64,000 nt of DNA from Alphaproteobacteria bacterium. GTDB lineage: Bacteria; Pseudomonadota; Alphaproteobacteria; UBA2966. This document shows positions 1-7,834 of the stretch, piece by piece. The stretch lies in NCBI GenBank assembly GCA_018654745.1, contig JABILA010000069.1:1-64000 (forward strand), read 5' to 3'. The first letter of the stretch is position 1. Each line of letters opens with the position of its first letter. The position numbers and the translations under genes are program-made. The notes under the pieces were generated by a model. That model did no database searches, had not been told where the DNA came from, and saw only the letters and a program-made list of their open reading frames with translations.

Positions 1-1237
1 CCCGCCAGTCTAGGCTGTTGTCGCGCAGGACATCCAACCCATCAAATATTCCCTTGCGGCGCATGGCCCGGCCTCCCAGCCAGCCAGGCCGTTGTGCCGA
101 ACGATAACGACCATAGCCGCCAAACAGTTCGTCTCCGCCTTCGCCTGTCAGCACAACCTTGATGTCTCTGGCTGCGGCACGGCCCAGCAACCAGGTTGGC
201 ACGATGGCATAATCGGCCACAGGATCATCCATGGCTGCGGCGATCTCCGGCAAGTGGGCCCAGAAATCCTGTTCTGTCACCGGGACATCAACAACATCGG
301 CCTTCAGGGATTGTGCAACAAGACGCGCATGGTCTCGTTCATCATGTGCGCCTGTGCCGGGGAAACCGGCGGTGTAGGTGCGAACAGGTTGATCATTCAA
401 CCGTGCCATCAAGGTCAGCAAGGCGGAACTGTCGATGCCGCCGGACAGGAACATGCCATAGGGGACGTCAGAACGTTGATGAAATTCAACTGAATTCATC
501 AGGGCATCATCCAACCGGGCAAGGGCATCCGCTTCTGAAATACGTTCCGGGCCGTCTTCGGGCAAGGTCTTGATTTGCTGACGCTCAACGATCTGTCCAT
601 CACGGATCACCAGTGTTTCGCCGGGTGCAACGCGCTGAATACCCTTGAAGGGTGTTGTGGTGCCGGTGGTAAATTGAAGCTGCAGAAGTTCGGCGCTAAC
701 CCTCTCGTCAATGGCGGGGCTGGCATATCCAGCGGCAACCAAAGCACTTGCCTCAGAAGCAAAGGCGAGGCCGTCCGGCAGTTCACAATAATAAAGTGGT
801 TTGATGCCAAAGGGGTCGCGACACAACAGCAACTGTTTGATGTCAGCGTCATACAAGGCAATGGCATACATGCCTCGCAGATTGCGCGCGAACGTCGTAC
901 CGTCACGGCGATACAAATGCAAAGACTGCTCACAATCCGACGCGGTATGGAATGTTTCCGCTGGGAATTCCTTTTGAAGTTCCCGGTAGTTATAGATTTC
1001 ACCATTGGTGATGACAGTTGCCCCTGACGTCTGCGCATCAGGTTTTTCAAACAAGGGTTGGTCGCCGGTTTCCAGATCGATGATGGCCAGCCTTGTGTGA
1101 ACCAGCCCAACAGCACCATCAATATATTGTCCCTCGCCGTCAGGACCGCGATGGGCCAGTGCCTTCGTCAGTGCCGCCAGGGCCGCCTGGTCAGGACTTG
1201 CCCCGGAGCGCATCATGACGCCGGCAATCCCGCACAT
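1..1237 (-). CDS. asnB: Asparagine synthase (glutamine-hydrolysing) family amidotransferase, partial
   Basis: The protein begins MCGIAG, so Cys2 is the nucleophile of a class II glutamine amidotransferase domain (about residues 1-200). It is followed by an ATP-pyrophosphatase synthetase domain with the P-loop-like SGGIDSS motif. About 412 residues are visible and the C-terminus runs off the left window edge; the family is usually 590-640 residues. The reaction is ATP-dependent transfer of glutamine amide nitrogen to aspartate or, in polysaccharide clusters, to a sugar carboxylate. The ATG shares one base with the stop of the upstream glycosyltransferase, so the two are translationally coupled. 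The glycosyltransferase context suggests a role in surface glycan or exopolysaccharide modification rather than bulk asparagine synthesis; this is inference. Confidence 0.9.
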   Translation of the reverse strand, partial: MCGIAGVMMRSGASPDQAALAALTKALAHRGPDGEGQYIDGAVGLVHTRLAIIDLETGDQPLFEKPDAQTSGATVITNGEIYNYRELQKEFPAETFHTASDCEQSLHLYRRDGTTFARNLRGMYAIALYDADIKQLLLCRDPFGIKPLYYCELPDGLAFASEASALVAAGYASPAIDERVSAELLQLQFTTGTTTPFKGIQRVAPGETLVIRDGQIVERQQIKTLPEDGPERISEADALARLDDALMNSVEFHQRSDVPYGMFLSGGIDSSALLTLMARLNDQPVRTYTAGFPGTGAHDERDHARLVAQSLKADVVDVPVTEQDFWAHLPEIAAAMDDPVADYAIVPTWLLGRAAARDIKVVLTGEGGDELFGGYGRYRSAQRPGWLGGRAMRRKGIFDGLDVLRDNSLDWR

Positions 1238-2280
1238 CAGGTCTTATCCGTAATGCTGGAAAAAAAGCCGAAATACTGCTGAACAACAGCCTGTTCCGTA
1301 AAGGCCTCAAGGTATGCCGCGTGTCCTGCGGCTGCCAAAGCCTTGCCTGTTTCAGGGTCGTCGACAAGTCGCCTGATGGATTTCGCCAGTGCCTTGGCAT
1401 CTTCCATGGGCACCAACGAACCGTTTACGCCATCGTCAATCAAGGCTTTTGGACCGCTGGCGTCGGCTGCGATCACCGGACAGTGCTGTGCCCAGGCTTC
1501 AATGACAACGTTGCCCAGGGGCTCGTGCCTGGATGGACATACAAATATATCTGCGGCTGCATACAAGGCTGCCGTGTCGTCGCGCCAACCTGCAAAGCGA
1601 ACACGGTCGGCAACAGCAAGTCGCTCTGCCAGCGCTTGAAGGTTTTCCTTTTCCGGACCTTCACCCGCGATCCACAGCCAGACATCGGGCGTTTGCGCCA
1701 ACGCTGTAATCAGAACATCGAAAGCCTTGTTGGTATGAAGTCTGCCGAGGGCAACGAGTAAAGGAACCCCTTTGGGCGTGTCCAGATCGCTGCGTGAGAT
1801 GGCTGGCAATGTTGTGCCGTCAACAAAGTTCGGCAAATAATGCGCGCGCTCCGCTGGCCAGCCTTCACGCTCCAGATAATCGACAATGTCCCGGGTGTTG
1901 CCGACGAGATGATCGCAATTCTGATAATATTTCAGATCATAATATCCACCCAGACGTGCCACATGTACAAAATTCTGATCCGGGCTACGTGACGGGCAAT
2001 ATTTTGTGGCCCGGTTCATCCAGGTCAGGACAATATCGGGATTGAACGAAGAAACTTCGTTCCTGAACCTGGTTCCGGTCGTAAAATCAAACAGGCCGCC
2101 AAAGGGCAATTCAACCGGCTGAACACCATCTGTGCGTAAAGGCTCGGACCAGACGCTGTTGTTTTTGACCAGGACGCGTTGTTCAACAGCCGGGTGTTGC
2201 TCAAACGACCTGGCCAGGCGCAGAAAAAAACTTTCGGCACCACCGTGCTTGCCGCCTGCCATCGCCTGAAGGATACGCAC
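1237..2280 (-). CDS. Glycosyltransferase family 4 (GT-B fold)
   Basis: The 347-residue protein has the N-terminal acceptor half of GT-B enzymes, beginning MRILQAMAGGKHGGAE, which is a glycine-rich loop followed by a GGAE motif. A C-terminal nucleotide-sugar half follows, with LVALGRLHTNKAFD near residue 180 and the E-x7-E-type motif in HEPLGNVVIEAW near 255. These are hallmarks of the Glycos_transf_1 family. It probably adds a sugar to lipopolysaccharide core or an exopolysaccharide on the cytoplasmic side of the membrane. The start is GTG, overlapping the TAG stop of the upstream GT2 gene by one base (TAGTG), and its own stop overlaps the asnB-type gene. Donor and acceptor cannot be told from sequence. 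Confidence 0.88.
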   Translation of the reverse strand: MRILQAMAGGKHGGAESFFLRLARSFEQHPAVEQRVLVKNNSVWSEPLRTDGVQPVELPFGGLFDFTTGTRFRNEVSSFNPDIVLTWMNRATKYCPSRSPDQNFVHVARLGGYYDLKYYQNCDHLVGNTRDIVDYLEREGWPAERAHYLPNFVDGTTLPAISRSDLDTPKGVPLLVALGRLHTNKAFDVLITALAQTPDVWLWIAGEGPEKENLQALAERLAVADRVRFAGWRDDTAALYAAADIFVCPSRHEPLGNVVIEAWAQHCPVIAADASGPKALIDDGVNGSLVPMEDAKALAKSIRRLVDDPETGKALAAAGHAAYLEAFTEQAVVQQYFGFFSSITDKT

Positions 2281-3056
2281 TAGTCTTCTTCCAGGCGGGC
2301 TTTAAGATAAGACAGGATCGGATAGAGACCTGCCATCAAGGCGATCAAAAATCCATAGTGGCCTTCACGATATCCCTTGCGACCGACATAACATTTCCAG
2401 AAGCGCGAAAAAATGCGCCGGATATTATGCCCCAGGGTGCCAATGTCACCACTGGCGCGTAAATCCATGGCCCGGGCATTAGTGTAGCTGTCCAGGCGTC
2501 TCAGCATGTCGGATATGTCACGATCAACATAATGCAACATGCGCTGTTGCAGCTCTCGCCGTTCACCTTTGAATTCCAATGACGGATGCACGCTTTGCTC
2601 ACCCCAGCGTTTTGCGCCTTTAGATGAAAGTCGCGGTGCCGCACTGACGCCCCAATAGGCGCCCCAGCCATACCTGACCAGTGTGTCGCCGATGTAATTG
2701 TCAAACGGGATCAGGAAATATCCAGGTGATGCGGTTTGAATGGCATTCCGAATTTCTTTCGCCAGGGCAACTGGCAGGCGTTCATCTGCGTCAACTTCGA
2801 CAATCCAGTCACCCGTGCAGGCATCCAGGCCCTCGTTGCGTCGGTGGCCTTCAATTGGCCAGGCACCTTCTATCAGTTTGTCCGTGAAGGTCGCTGCGAT
2901 CTCCCGGCTGTGGTCTGTACAACGGTCCAGCACGACAATAATTTCGTCCGCGAAAGTCAGGCATTCAAGGCACGCTGCCAGATGGTCTTCCTCGTTGTGG
3001 GCGACAACCAGGGCGGATAATCGAACTGCATTATTGGGGGCAGGGCTTTCAGACAT
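2280..3056 (-). CDS. Glycosyltransferase family 2, WaaE/KdtX-like
   Basis: The 258-residue protein is a GT-A fold family 2 enzyme. It has an N-terminal strand SALVVAHNEEDHL, EIIVVLDRCTD near residue 38, and the metal-binding DVDADER-type motif (VEVDADERLP) near residue 88. The length and the NEGLDACTGDWI segment resemble lipopolysaccharide core beta-1,4-glucosyltransferases of the WaaE group. It lies 6 bases after the GT9 gene and overlaps the GT4 gene, so the three transferases and the amidotransferase form one operon, probably for outer-core or capsule assembly. The specific sugar is not inferable. Confidence 0.87.
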   Translation of the reverse strand: MSESPAPNNAVRLSALVVAHNEEDHLAACLECLTFADEIIVVLDRCTDHSREIAATFTDKLIEGAWPIEGHRRNEGLDACTGDWIVEVDADERLPVALAKEIRNAIQTASPGYFLIPFDNYIGDTLVRYGWGAYWGVSAAPRLSSKGAKRWGEQSVHPSLEFKGERRELQQRMLHYVDRDISDMLRRLDSYTNARAMDLRASGDIGTLGHNIRRIFSRFWKCYVGRKGYREGHYGFLIALMAGLYPILSYLKARLEED

Positions 3057-3062
3057 ATGTTC

Positions 3063-4043
3063 TTAACCGCCGAACAGGCCGTTGAAGTGCGCTTCAGCGG
3101 CCTCAACGACGCAATCGACCGTCAGGGATCGCATATGGCTGGGTGCTTCGGCGCTGTAGTCGTAATTTTCGACACCGACGATTTCATCATAACTTTCCGG
3201 CGTCCGGACTGAACCTCCGAACATGCCCCAGGGCGCATAATGTTCCTCGCGGCTGGGACCAAAGAGGCCCAGGGTCGGGACGCCAACGGAAGAAGCGATG
3301 TGCATCAGGCCTGAATCGTTGCCAATAAAAAACGTGCAGGGGATCAGCGCTGCAGCAGCGGTCGCGACATCGATTTTACCGACAAGATCAATTGTCCGTT
3401 CTGCTGGCAAGGCAGCAAGAACCGGGGCGGCCATGTGTTCTTCTCCGGCGCCCCCGAATACAGCGATACGTGCACCGTCAAACAGGGCACCCGGCGCTGT
3501 CAGACGCAGGGCAGCTTCGGCAAAGTTTTCAGCCGGCCATTGTTTGCCCGTCCAGTTGGCCGTTGGCCCCAATGCCAATACAAATCCACCTTTGGGGATC
3601 AGTTCTTCACCGGCCGCCCGGGTTTCCCTGGATAACCAGACCCGGGGATTGGGTGGTGGATCAAGATCCAGCAGATTTCCCAGTTGAATGACCCGGTGCA
3701 CAGGGTCCGCGGAATTGCTGGTGTCCAGAACATAGCGTTTGTCAGCCAGAAGCAGCCAGGCAATGGCAGATGCGCGCAAGTCGACAATGATGTCCCATTT
3801 GGTCGCCACCACACCCCGCCACAGCTTCACCCAGTGACCGGACTTCTTTTTCTTCGGCATGGCGATGATGCTGATGACATTGGCCGCTGATTCAAACAGC
3901 GGAACTGCCGCCGGGCCGCAGGCAACGGTGACTTCTGACTCCCGGTATCTATGCACCAGATGATCCAGAATACCGGTCGACAGCATGGCATCGCCGATAC
4001 GATTGGATGTAATGAACAGGATTCTTTCGCTGCCGGTCGCCAT
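3063..4043 (-). CDS. Glycosyltransferase family 9 (heptosyltransferase-like)
   Basis: A family 9 transferase of 326 residues with the ADP-heptose:LPS heptosyltransferase layout. It starts ERILFITSNRIGDAMLSTG, has ALGPTANWTGKQWP near residue 165, and carries the conserved FIGNDSGLMHIASSVGVP nucleotide-sugar loop near 240. The reading frame extends to a TTG at 4157, but the extra 38 residues do not look like the family, which begins right at the first Rossmann strand. I therefore use the ATG at 4043. It heads the minus-strand glycan operon and is divergent from ygfZ. It probably adds heptose or a related sugar to the lipopolysaccharide inner core. Confidence 0.85.
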   Translation of the reverse strand: MATGSERILFITSNRIGDAMLSTGILDHLVHRYRESEVTVACGPAAVPLFESAANVISIIAMPKKKKSGHWVKLWRGVVATKWDIIVDLRASAIAWLLLADKRYVLDTSNSADPVHRVIQLGNLLDLDPPPNPRVWLSRETRAAGEELIPKGGFVLALGPTANWTGKQWPAENFAEAALRLTAPGALFDGARIAVFGGAGEEHMAAPVLAALPAERTIDLVGKIDVATAAAALIPCTFFIGNDSGLMHIASSVGVPTLGLFGPSREEHYAPWGMFGGSVRTPESYDEIVGVENYDYSAEAPSHMRSLTVDCVVEAAEAHFNGLFGG

Positions 4044-4244
4044 TAGTTCAATTGCACCCGTTTTTGCTGTCAGGAGTGTATTTGTTTGGCTTGTGAAGCG
4101 GTTATACGCTGCCAGACAAGGCAATCCAAGTGATCTGGGTGACGTTCTCTCGTGCAAAGTTCATATTTCTGGTCATTTCTGCCTTGCCAATAGTAAAGAC
4201 ACTCCTTACTTCAGTAGAGTGATAACAAGGATATTCAGGTTCAA

Positions 4245-5180
4245 ATGACCAATCTCCAATATACTTTGCTGGAAAACAGGGGTTTGTTGCACATCAGTGG
4301 CGACGACGCATCTGAGTTTTTGCAGGGCATGATATCCAACGATATCGAACTGGTGACGCCCGAAAAATCGGTCTATGCGGCCTTGTTGACGCCTCAGGGT
4401 AAATTCCTGTTCGACTTTTTTGTCCTGCGTGATCGGGCAGGCACGGGCTATTTGCTGGATTGTGACAGGGAACGCCTGCCTGCGCTGCAAAAACGGCTGT
4501 CCATGTATAAATTGCGCGCTGACGTCACGCTGGATGATGCCAGCGAACGCATTCTCATCGTCAGCTGTTTTGGTGCCGACACAGACAGCGCCGAAAATGG
4601 CAGCGATCAGGTTGCAGGCAGTACCTCAAGCTATGGCGAAGGCATCCTTTATGTTGATCCTCGTTTGGCTGAAATGGGTGTGCGGATAATTCTGCCACTG
4701 GAAGGTGCTGTTGAGACATTGGAAGCATCGGGCTTTGTCCGGGCGGACACAGATGCCTGGGATCATCACCGGCTGGCGAATGGTGTGCCGGACGCGGGAC
4801 GTGATGTCCTGATTGAAAAATCCATGCCGTTGGAGTGTAACTTCGGCGAATTGGGCGCGATCAGTTATACCAAAGGCTGTTATGTCGGCCAGGAGTTAAC
4901 TGCCCGTACACATCATCGCGGGACCCTGAGAAAGAGATTGTTGCCAGTACGGATAACGGGCGACGTACCTGCCAGTGGCACACCCATCATGCACAATGAC
5001 CGGGAAGTCGGCATCATGCGTTCTGGTCTGGGCGAAAATGGCATGGCTTTGATCCGACTGGAACATTTGTCGTCAACAGACGCCGCCGTCCAGCCTGTCG
5101 ATGTGTTTGACGTCGATGGCGCATCGGTTCAGCCCTGGATACCGCGCTGGGTGGAAATCAAGCCGCTGGCAGGCGAATAA
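4245..5180 (+). CDS. ygfZ: Folate-binding YgfZ/GcvT-domain protein (Fe-S cluster assembly)
   Basis: The 311-residue protein contains the signature K-G-C-Y-x-G-Q-E (TKGCYVGQELTARTHHRG, about residues 209-226), whose cysteine is diagnostic of YgfZ/IBA57. The N-terminal GcvT-like fold has the DDASEFLQGMISND segment. These proteins bind tetrahydrofolate and support maturation or repair of certain [4Fe-4S] enzymes in the cytoplasm. A Fe-S methyltransferase of the kind that often depends on YgfZ (RlmD/MiaB class) lies at 28.3 kb in this window. The gene is divergent from the GT9 gene across about 200 bases and converges with the next gene. Confidence 0.93.
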   Translation: MTNLQYTLLENRGLLHISGDDASEFLQGMISNDIELVTPEKSVYAALLTPQGKFLFDFFVLRDRAGTGYLLDCDRERLPALQKRLSMYKLRADVTLDDASERILIVSCFGADTDSAENGSDQVAGSTSSYGEGILYVDPRLAEMGVRIILPLEGAVETLEASGFVRADTDAWDHHRLANGVPDAGRDVLIEKSMPLECNFGELGAISYTKGCYVGQELTARTHHRGTLRKRLLPVRITGDVPASGTPIMHNDREVGIMRSGLGENGMALIRLEHLSSTDAAVQPVDVFDVDGASVQPWIPRWVEIKPLAGE

Positions 5181-5191
5181 GGCTGTTCCCG

Positions 5192-5878
5192 TTAGCCAGG
5201 TTTATTAAGAAGATGAATTCTGATCTCCTGATCAAACACGCTGAAGTCGCCTTCATTTCGAGCGTATTTGACAAAGTTTTCCCGTAACTGATCTCCACGA
5301 TCCACAAAGGCCTGTGCGCGCGCCGGGTCTACCTGGATCATGGCCTTGTGATAGGCCTCAAAACTGGCATAAGGCGTTGGCCGGATAAAGGACGTTTCGA
5401 CCTCTATTGTCATGCCATGGCTGGCGCTATCAAGTATTGCCGCCAGTGCATGATTGCGGACATCGGTTTCATCCTCCATGGGCAGGGATAAATTGAAATG
5501 TGCGCCTTCAGGTACAGGTTCCGCGACGATAACCTGGCCACCTGGTTTCACGACCCTGGCGCTTTCCGCCATGGCTGCTTGCTGCAAATCCACCGGCACG
5601 TGGTGCAGGCTGTTGGAAAATACCACAAGGTCAAATTCGCCTTCTTCGAAGGGCAGGTTCTCAGCACCGGCAACTTGATAATGATCCTGACGTTCCGGGT
5701 CGTTTTGTTTTGATATATCAACATTCAGAGAATTGGGTTCAATGCCAAAACATTCTGCACCAAGTTTTGTCAGTGCCCTGACCAGACCTCCGACACCACT
5801 ACCGGCATCAAGAACCCTTTTCCCTTCAAGGGAGACAAGTTCCGGTATTGCGTTGACTATCGTGGTCATGGATTTCAT
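5192..5878 (-). CDS. Class I SAM-dependent methyltransferase
   Basis: The 228-residue protein has the Rossmann methyltransferase motif I (GKRVLDAGSGVGGL, about residues 19-32), an acidic residue ending strand 2 (GIEPN), and motif IV-like DLVVFSNSLHHVP. This is typical of Methyltransf_11 proteins acting on small molecules. The frame opens at 5911, but the ATG at 5878 has an AGGAGG ribosome-binding site five bases upstream and is preferred. It is convergent with ygfZ and stands alone. The substrate is unknown. Confidence 0.8.
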   Translation of the reverse strand: MKSMTTIVNAIPELVSLEGKRVLDAGSGVGGLVRALTKLGAECFGIEPNSLNVDISKQNDPERQDHYQVAGAENLPFEEGEFDLVVFSNSLHHVPVDLQQAAMAESARVVKPGGQVIVAEPVPEGAHFNLSLPMEDETDVRNHALAAILDSASHGMTIEVETSFIRPTPYASFEAYHKAMIQVDPARAQAFVDRGDQLRENFVKYARNEGDFSVFDQEIRIHLLNKPG

Positions 5879-5951
5879 GGCATCCTCCTGTCCGCACGTG
5901 TCATGCGACACAGTTCATAATTGAATTCAGAAAAATTCGAAAGTTCGCTGG

Positions 5952-6521
5952 ATGACAAACATACATCGTTGTAGCTGGCCGGGTGAAGACCCTTATTATG
6001 TTGCGTATCATGACGAGGAATGGGGCGTTCCGGTCAGGGATGGTCAGGCCCTGTTCGAGAAACTGATACTGGATGGTTTTCAGGCAGGATTGTCGTGGAT
6101 AACAATCCTGCGCAAGCGCGAGGCTTTCATCAAGGCATTCGATAGTTTTGATCCCCAAAAAATTGCCCGTTACACGCCTAAAAAGGTTGAACGTCTGATG
6201 CAGGATGCCGGAATCGTGCGCAACCGGTCCAAGATTGAAAGCACAATTTCATCGGCCCAGGCATGGCTTGATATGGAAGAAAGCGGACAGTCATTTGAGG
6301 ACTTTATCTGGGGTTTTGTCGACGGCAAGGTCGTGCAGAACAGCTGGAAAAACGAAAGCAAGGTGCCTGTCGATTCCACCCAGTCCATAGCCATGAGCAA
6401 GGCCCTGAAGCAGGCAGGGTTTAAATATTGCGGACCAACGATATGTTATGCCTTTATGCAGGCGGTGGGCCTTATCAATGACCACACCACAAAATGTTTC
6501 CGCCATAAGGAACTATCCTGA
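5952..6521 (+). CDS. tag: DNA-3-methyladenine glycosylase I
   Basis: The 189-residue protein matches the Tag family along its length. It begins with the HRCSWP motif that supplies a zinc-ligand cysteine, followed by YHDEEWGVP with a ligand histidine. It continues with the GFQAGLSWITILRKR helix-hairpin region, and ends with the His/Cys pair in NDHTTKCFRH. The enzyme removes 3-methyladenine from alkylated DNA in base-excision repair. The next gene starts directly after its stop codon, so the two are probably co-transcribed and translationally coupled. Confidence 0.95.
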   Translation: MTNIHRCSWPGEDPYYVAYHDEEWGVPVRDGQALFEKLILDGFQAGLSWITILRKREAFIKAFDSFDPQKIARYTPKKVERLMQDAGIVRNRSKIESTISSAQAWLDMEESGQSFEDFIWGFVDGKVVQNSWKNESKVPVDSTQSIAMSKALKQAGFKYCGPTICYAFMQAVGLINDHTTKCFRHKELS

Positions 6522-6878
6522 ATGTCATTTGAGGAAGCGCCGCGTTTGAAAGCAGAGATCTGGATCAAGGCATTGATCCGGCGCGCCCAGGTTGCCGGGG
6601 CCTTTGCAGCTGTGGTCAAACGCGGGGACGAAACGGCGGGGTCCTTGTTGCTCAAGCAGAACACGCTGGATGGCAAGTGCATCGTCTATGTGCCGGGATA
6701 TGGTCTTGATGGTCAGCGTGTCTGGCGTCGTCATTCAAGTGCCGGATCAACATCAGAAGCCGACGCCGATCAGTATATAGAAAAAGCGCTGTCCCGCGAC
6801 CCGGACCTGTGGGTGGTGGAGATCGAAGACGCGCAGGGACGGTCCTTTATTGACGAGCCTGTTGAGAATGACGGCTAA
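6522..6878 (+). CDS. DUF1491 family protein
   Basis: A 118-residue soluble protein that begins with the ATG immediately following the tag stop codon. The sequence (RLKAEIWIKALIRRAQ at the N-terminus, then VVKRGDETAGSLLLKQ) matches the alphaproteobacterial DUF1491 family, whose function is unknown. There is no signal peptide, membrane segment or obvious catalytic motif. The tight link to a DNA repair gene is seen here, but it does not by itself establish a repair role. Confidence 0.82.
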   Translation: MSFEEAPRLKAEIWIKALIRRAQVAGAFAAVVKRGDETAGSLLLKQNTLDGKCIVYVPGYGLDGQRVWRRHSSAGSTSEADADQYIEKALSRDPDLWVVEIEDAQGRSFIDEPVENDG

Positions 6879-6910
6879 ACAATCTCTGACAACTGGAACA
6901 TCCAGCTTTC

Positions 6911-7834
6911 CTACACATCCAGCGGCTCCATGTAGGCTTTTTTGCGTTCCCGGTAAATAACGAAAATCCCGGCTCCAACGATCAAGGCTGCACCGCCGAT
7001 CATGTGGGGCTCCGGCTGGTCGCCAAAATACAGCCAGCTAACAAAAATTGACGCCAGAACCTGAAGATAAGCGAAAGGTGCCAGCAATGACGCCGGGGCG
7101 ATTTGCAGGGCCTTGATAAACAGGGAATGAGCCACCGTGGCGATGACACCCATGAAGGCCAGGGCTGCCCAGGTTTGTGGGTCAGGCGTCACCCAGACAA
7201 AGGGCAGGGCAAAAAGCATCAGGATAGACCCGATAATCGAAGAATAGAGAACGCCTGTCAGCGGGCTTTCGGATTTGTCGATTTTGCGCGTCACAATCTG
7301 ATAAAGGCTGTAGAAGCAGGCCATGGAAAAAGGCAGGAACATGGCCCAGTGGGCGATTTCTGCTGTTGGCCGAATAATAATCATGGCACCGATGAACCCG
7401 AGCGTCACAGCTGTCCATCGTGGCAAGCCAACGCGTTCCCCCAGCAAGGGCACCGACAAGGCCGTGACCACCAGTGGCCAGACAAAACCGATAGAGGTCG
7501 CGGTCGCCAGGGGGATAAAGACCAGGGATCCAAAAAAGGACATAGTTGCACCCAGAAGCAAGACGCCCCGGAACAGGTTCAGTTTCAGGTGATTTGTTTT
7601 CAGAAGTCCGGGCAGTTTTCGCGGTCCGACAAACAAGACGATAACTACAAAATTAAAGAAGTAGCGTCCCCAGACAACTTCAAGATAAGGCGTGGATTGC
7701 GTCAGTTTTTTGGCAAAGGTGTCCAACAGCAAGAACAGCAAGGTGCCGGTAACCATCAGGGCGATGCCCTTCAGCTTCTGGCTGGTTTCAAGCTCAGCGT
7801 CGCCAGCGTTGTTATCCGACACGCGTCGGGTCAA
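6911..7834 (-). CDS. EamA/DMT-family transporter
   Basis: The 307-residue protein consists almost entirely of hydrophobic helices, in two EamA repeats (first from about residue 22, second from about 165), giving roughly ten membrane spans. A short loop after helix 1 carries the typical DTFAKKLTQSTP-YLEVVWGRY segment of drug/metabolite exporters. It lies directly after ppdK, and its TTG start overlaps the ppdK TGA. An in-frame GTG 12 bases downstream (7822) is an alternative. The substrate is unknown; members export amino acids, metabolites or drugs across the inner membrane. Confidence 0.87.
   Translation of the reverse strand: MTRRVSDNNAGDAELETSQKLKGIALMVTGTLLFLLLDTFAKKLTQSTPYLEVVWGRYFFNFVVIVLFVGPRKLPGLLKTNHLKLNLFRGVLLLGATMSFFGSLVFIPLATATSIGFVWPLVVTALSVPLLGERVGLPRWTAVTLGFIGAMIIIRPTAEIAHWAMFLPFSMACFYSLYQIVTRKIDKSESPLTGVLYSSIIGSILMLFALPFVWVTPDPQTWAALAFMGVIATVAHSLFIKALQIAPASLLAPFAYLQVLASIFVSWLYFGDQPEPHMIGGAALIVGAGIFVIYRERKKAYMEPLDV

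Noticed and set aside
607..1122. A 171-codon minus-strand frame at the left edge
   Set aside because: It is out of frame with the asparagine synthase-type protein, which starts with MCGIAG at 1237 and reads continuously to the window edge.
4044..4157. TTG-initiated N-terminal extension of the GT9 protein
   Set aside because: The extra 38 residues do not resemble the family, which starts at the first Rossmann strand following the ATG at 4043.
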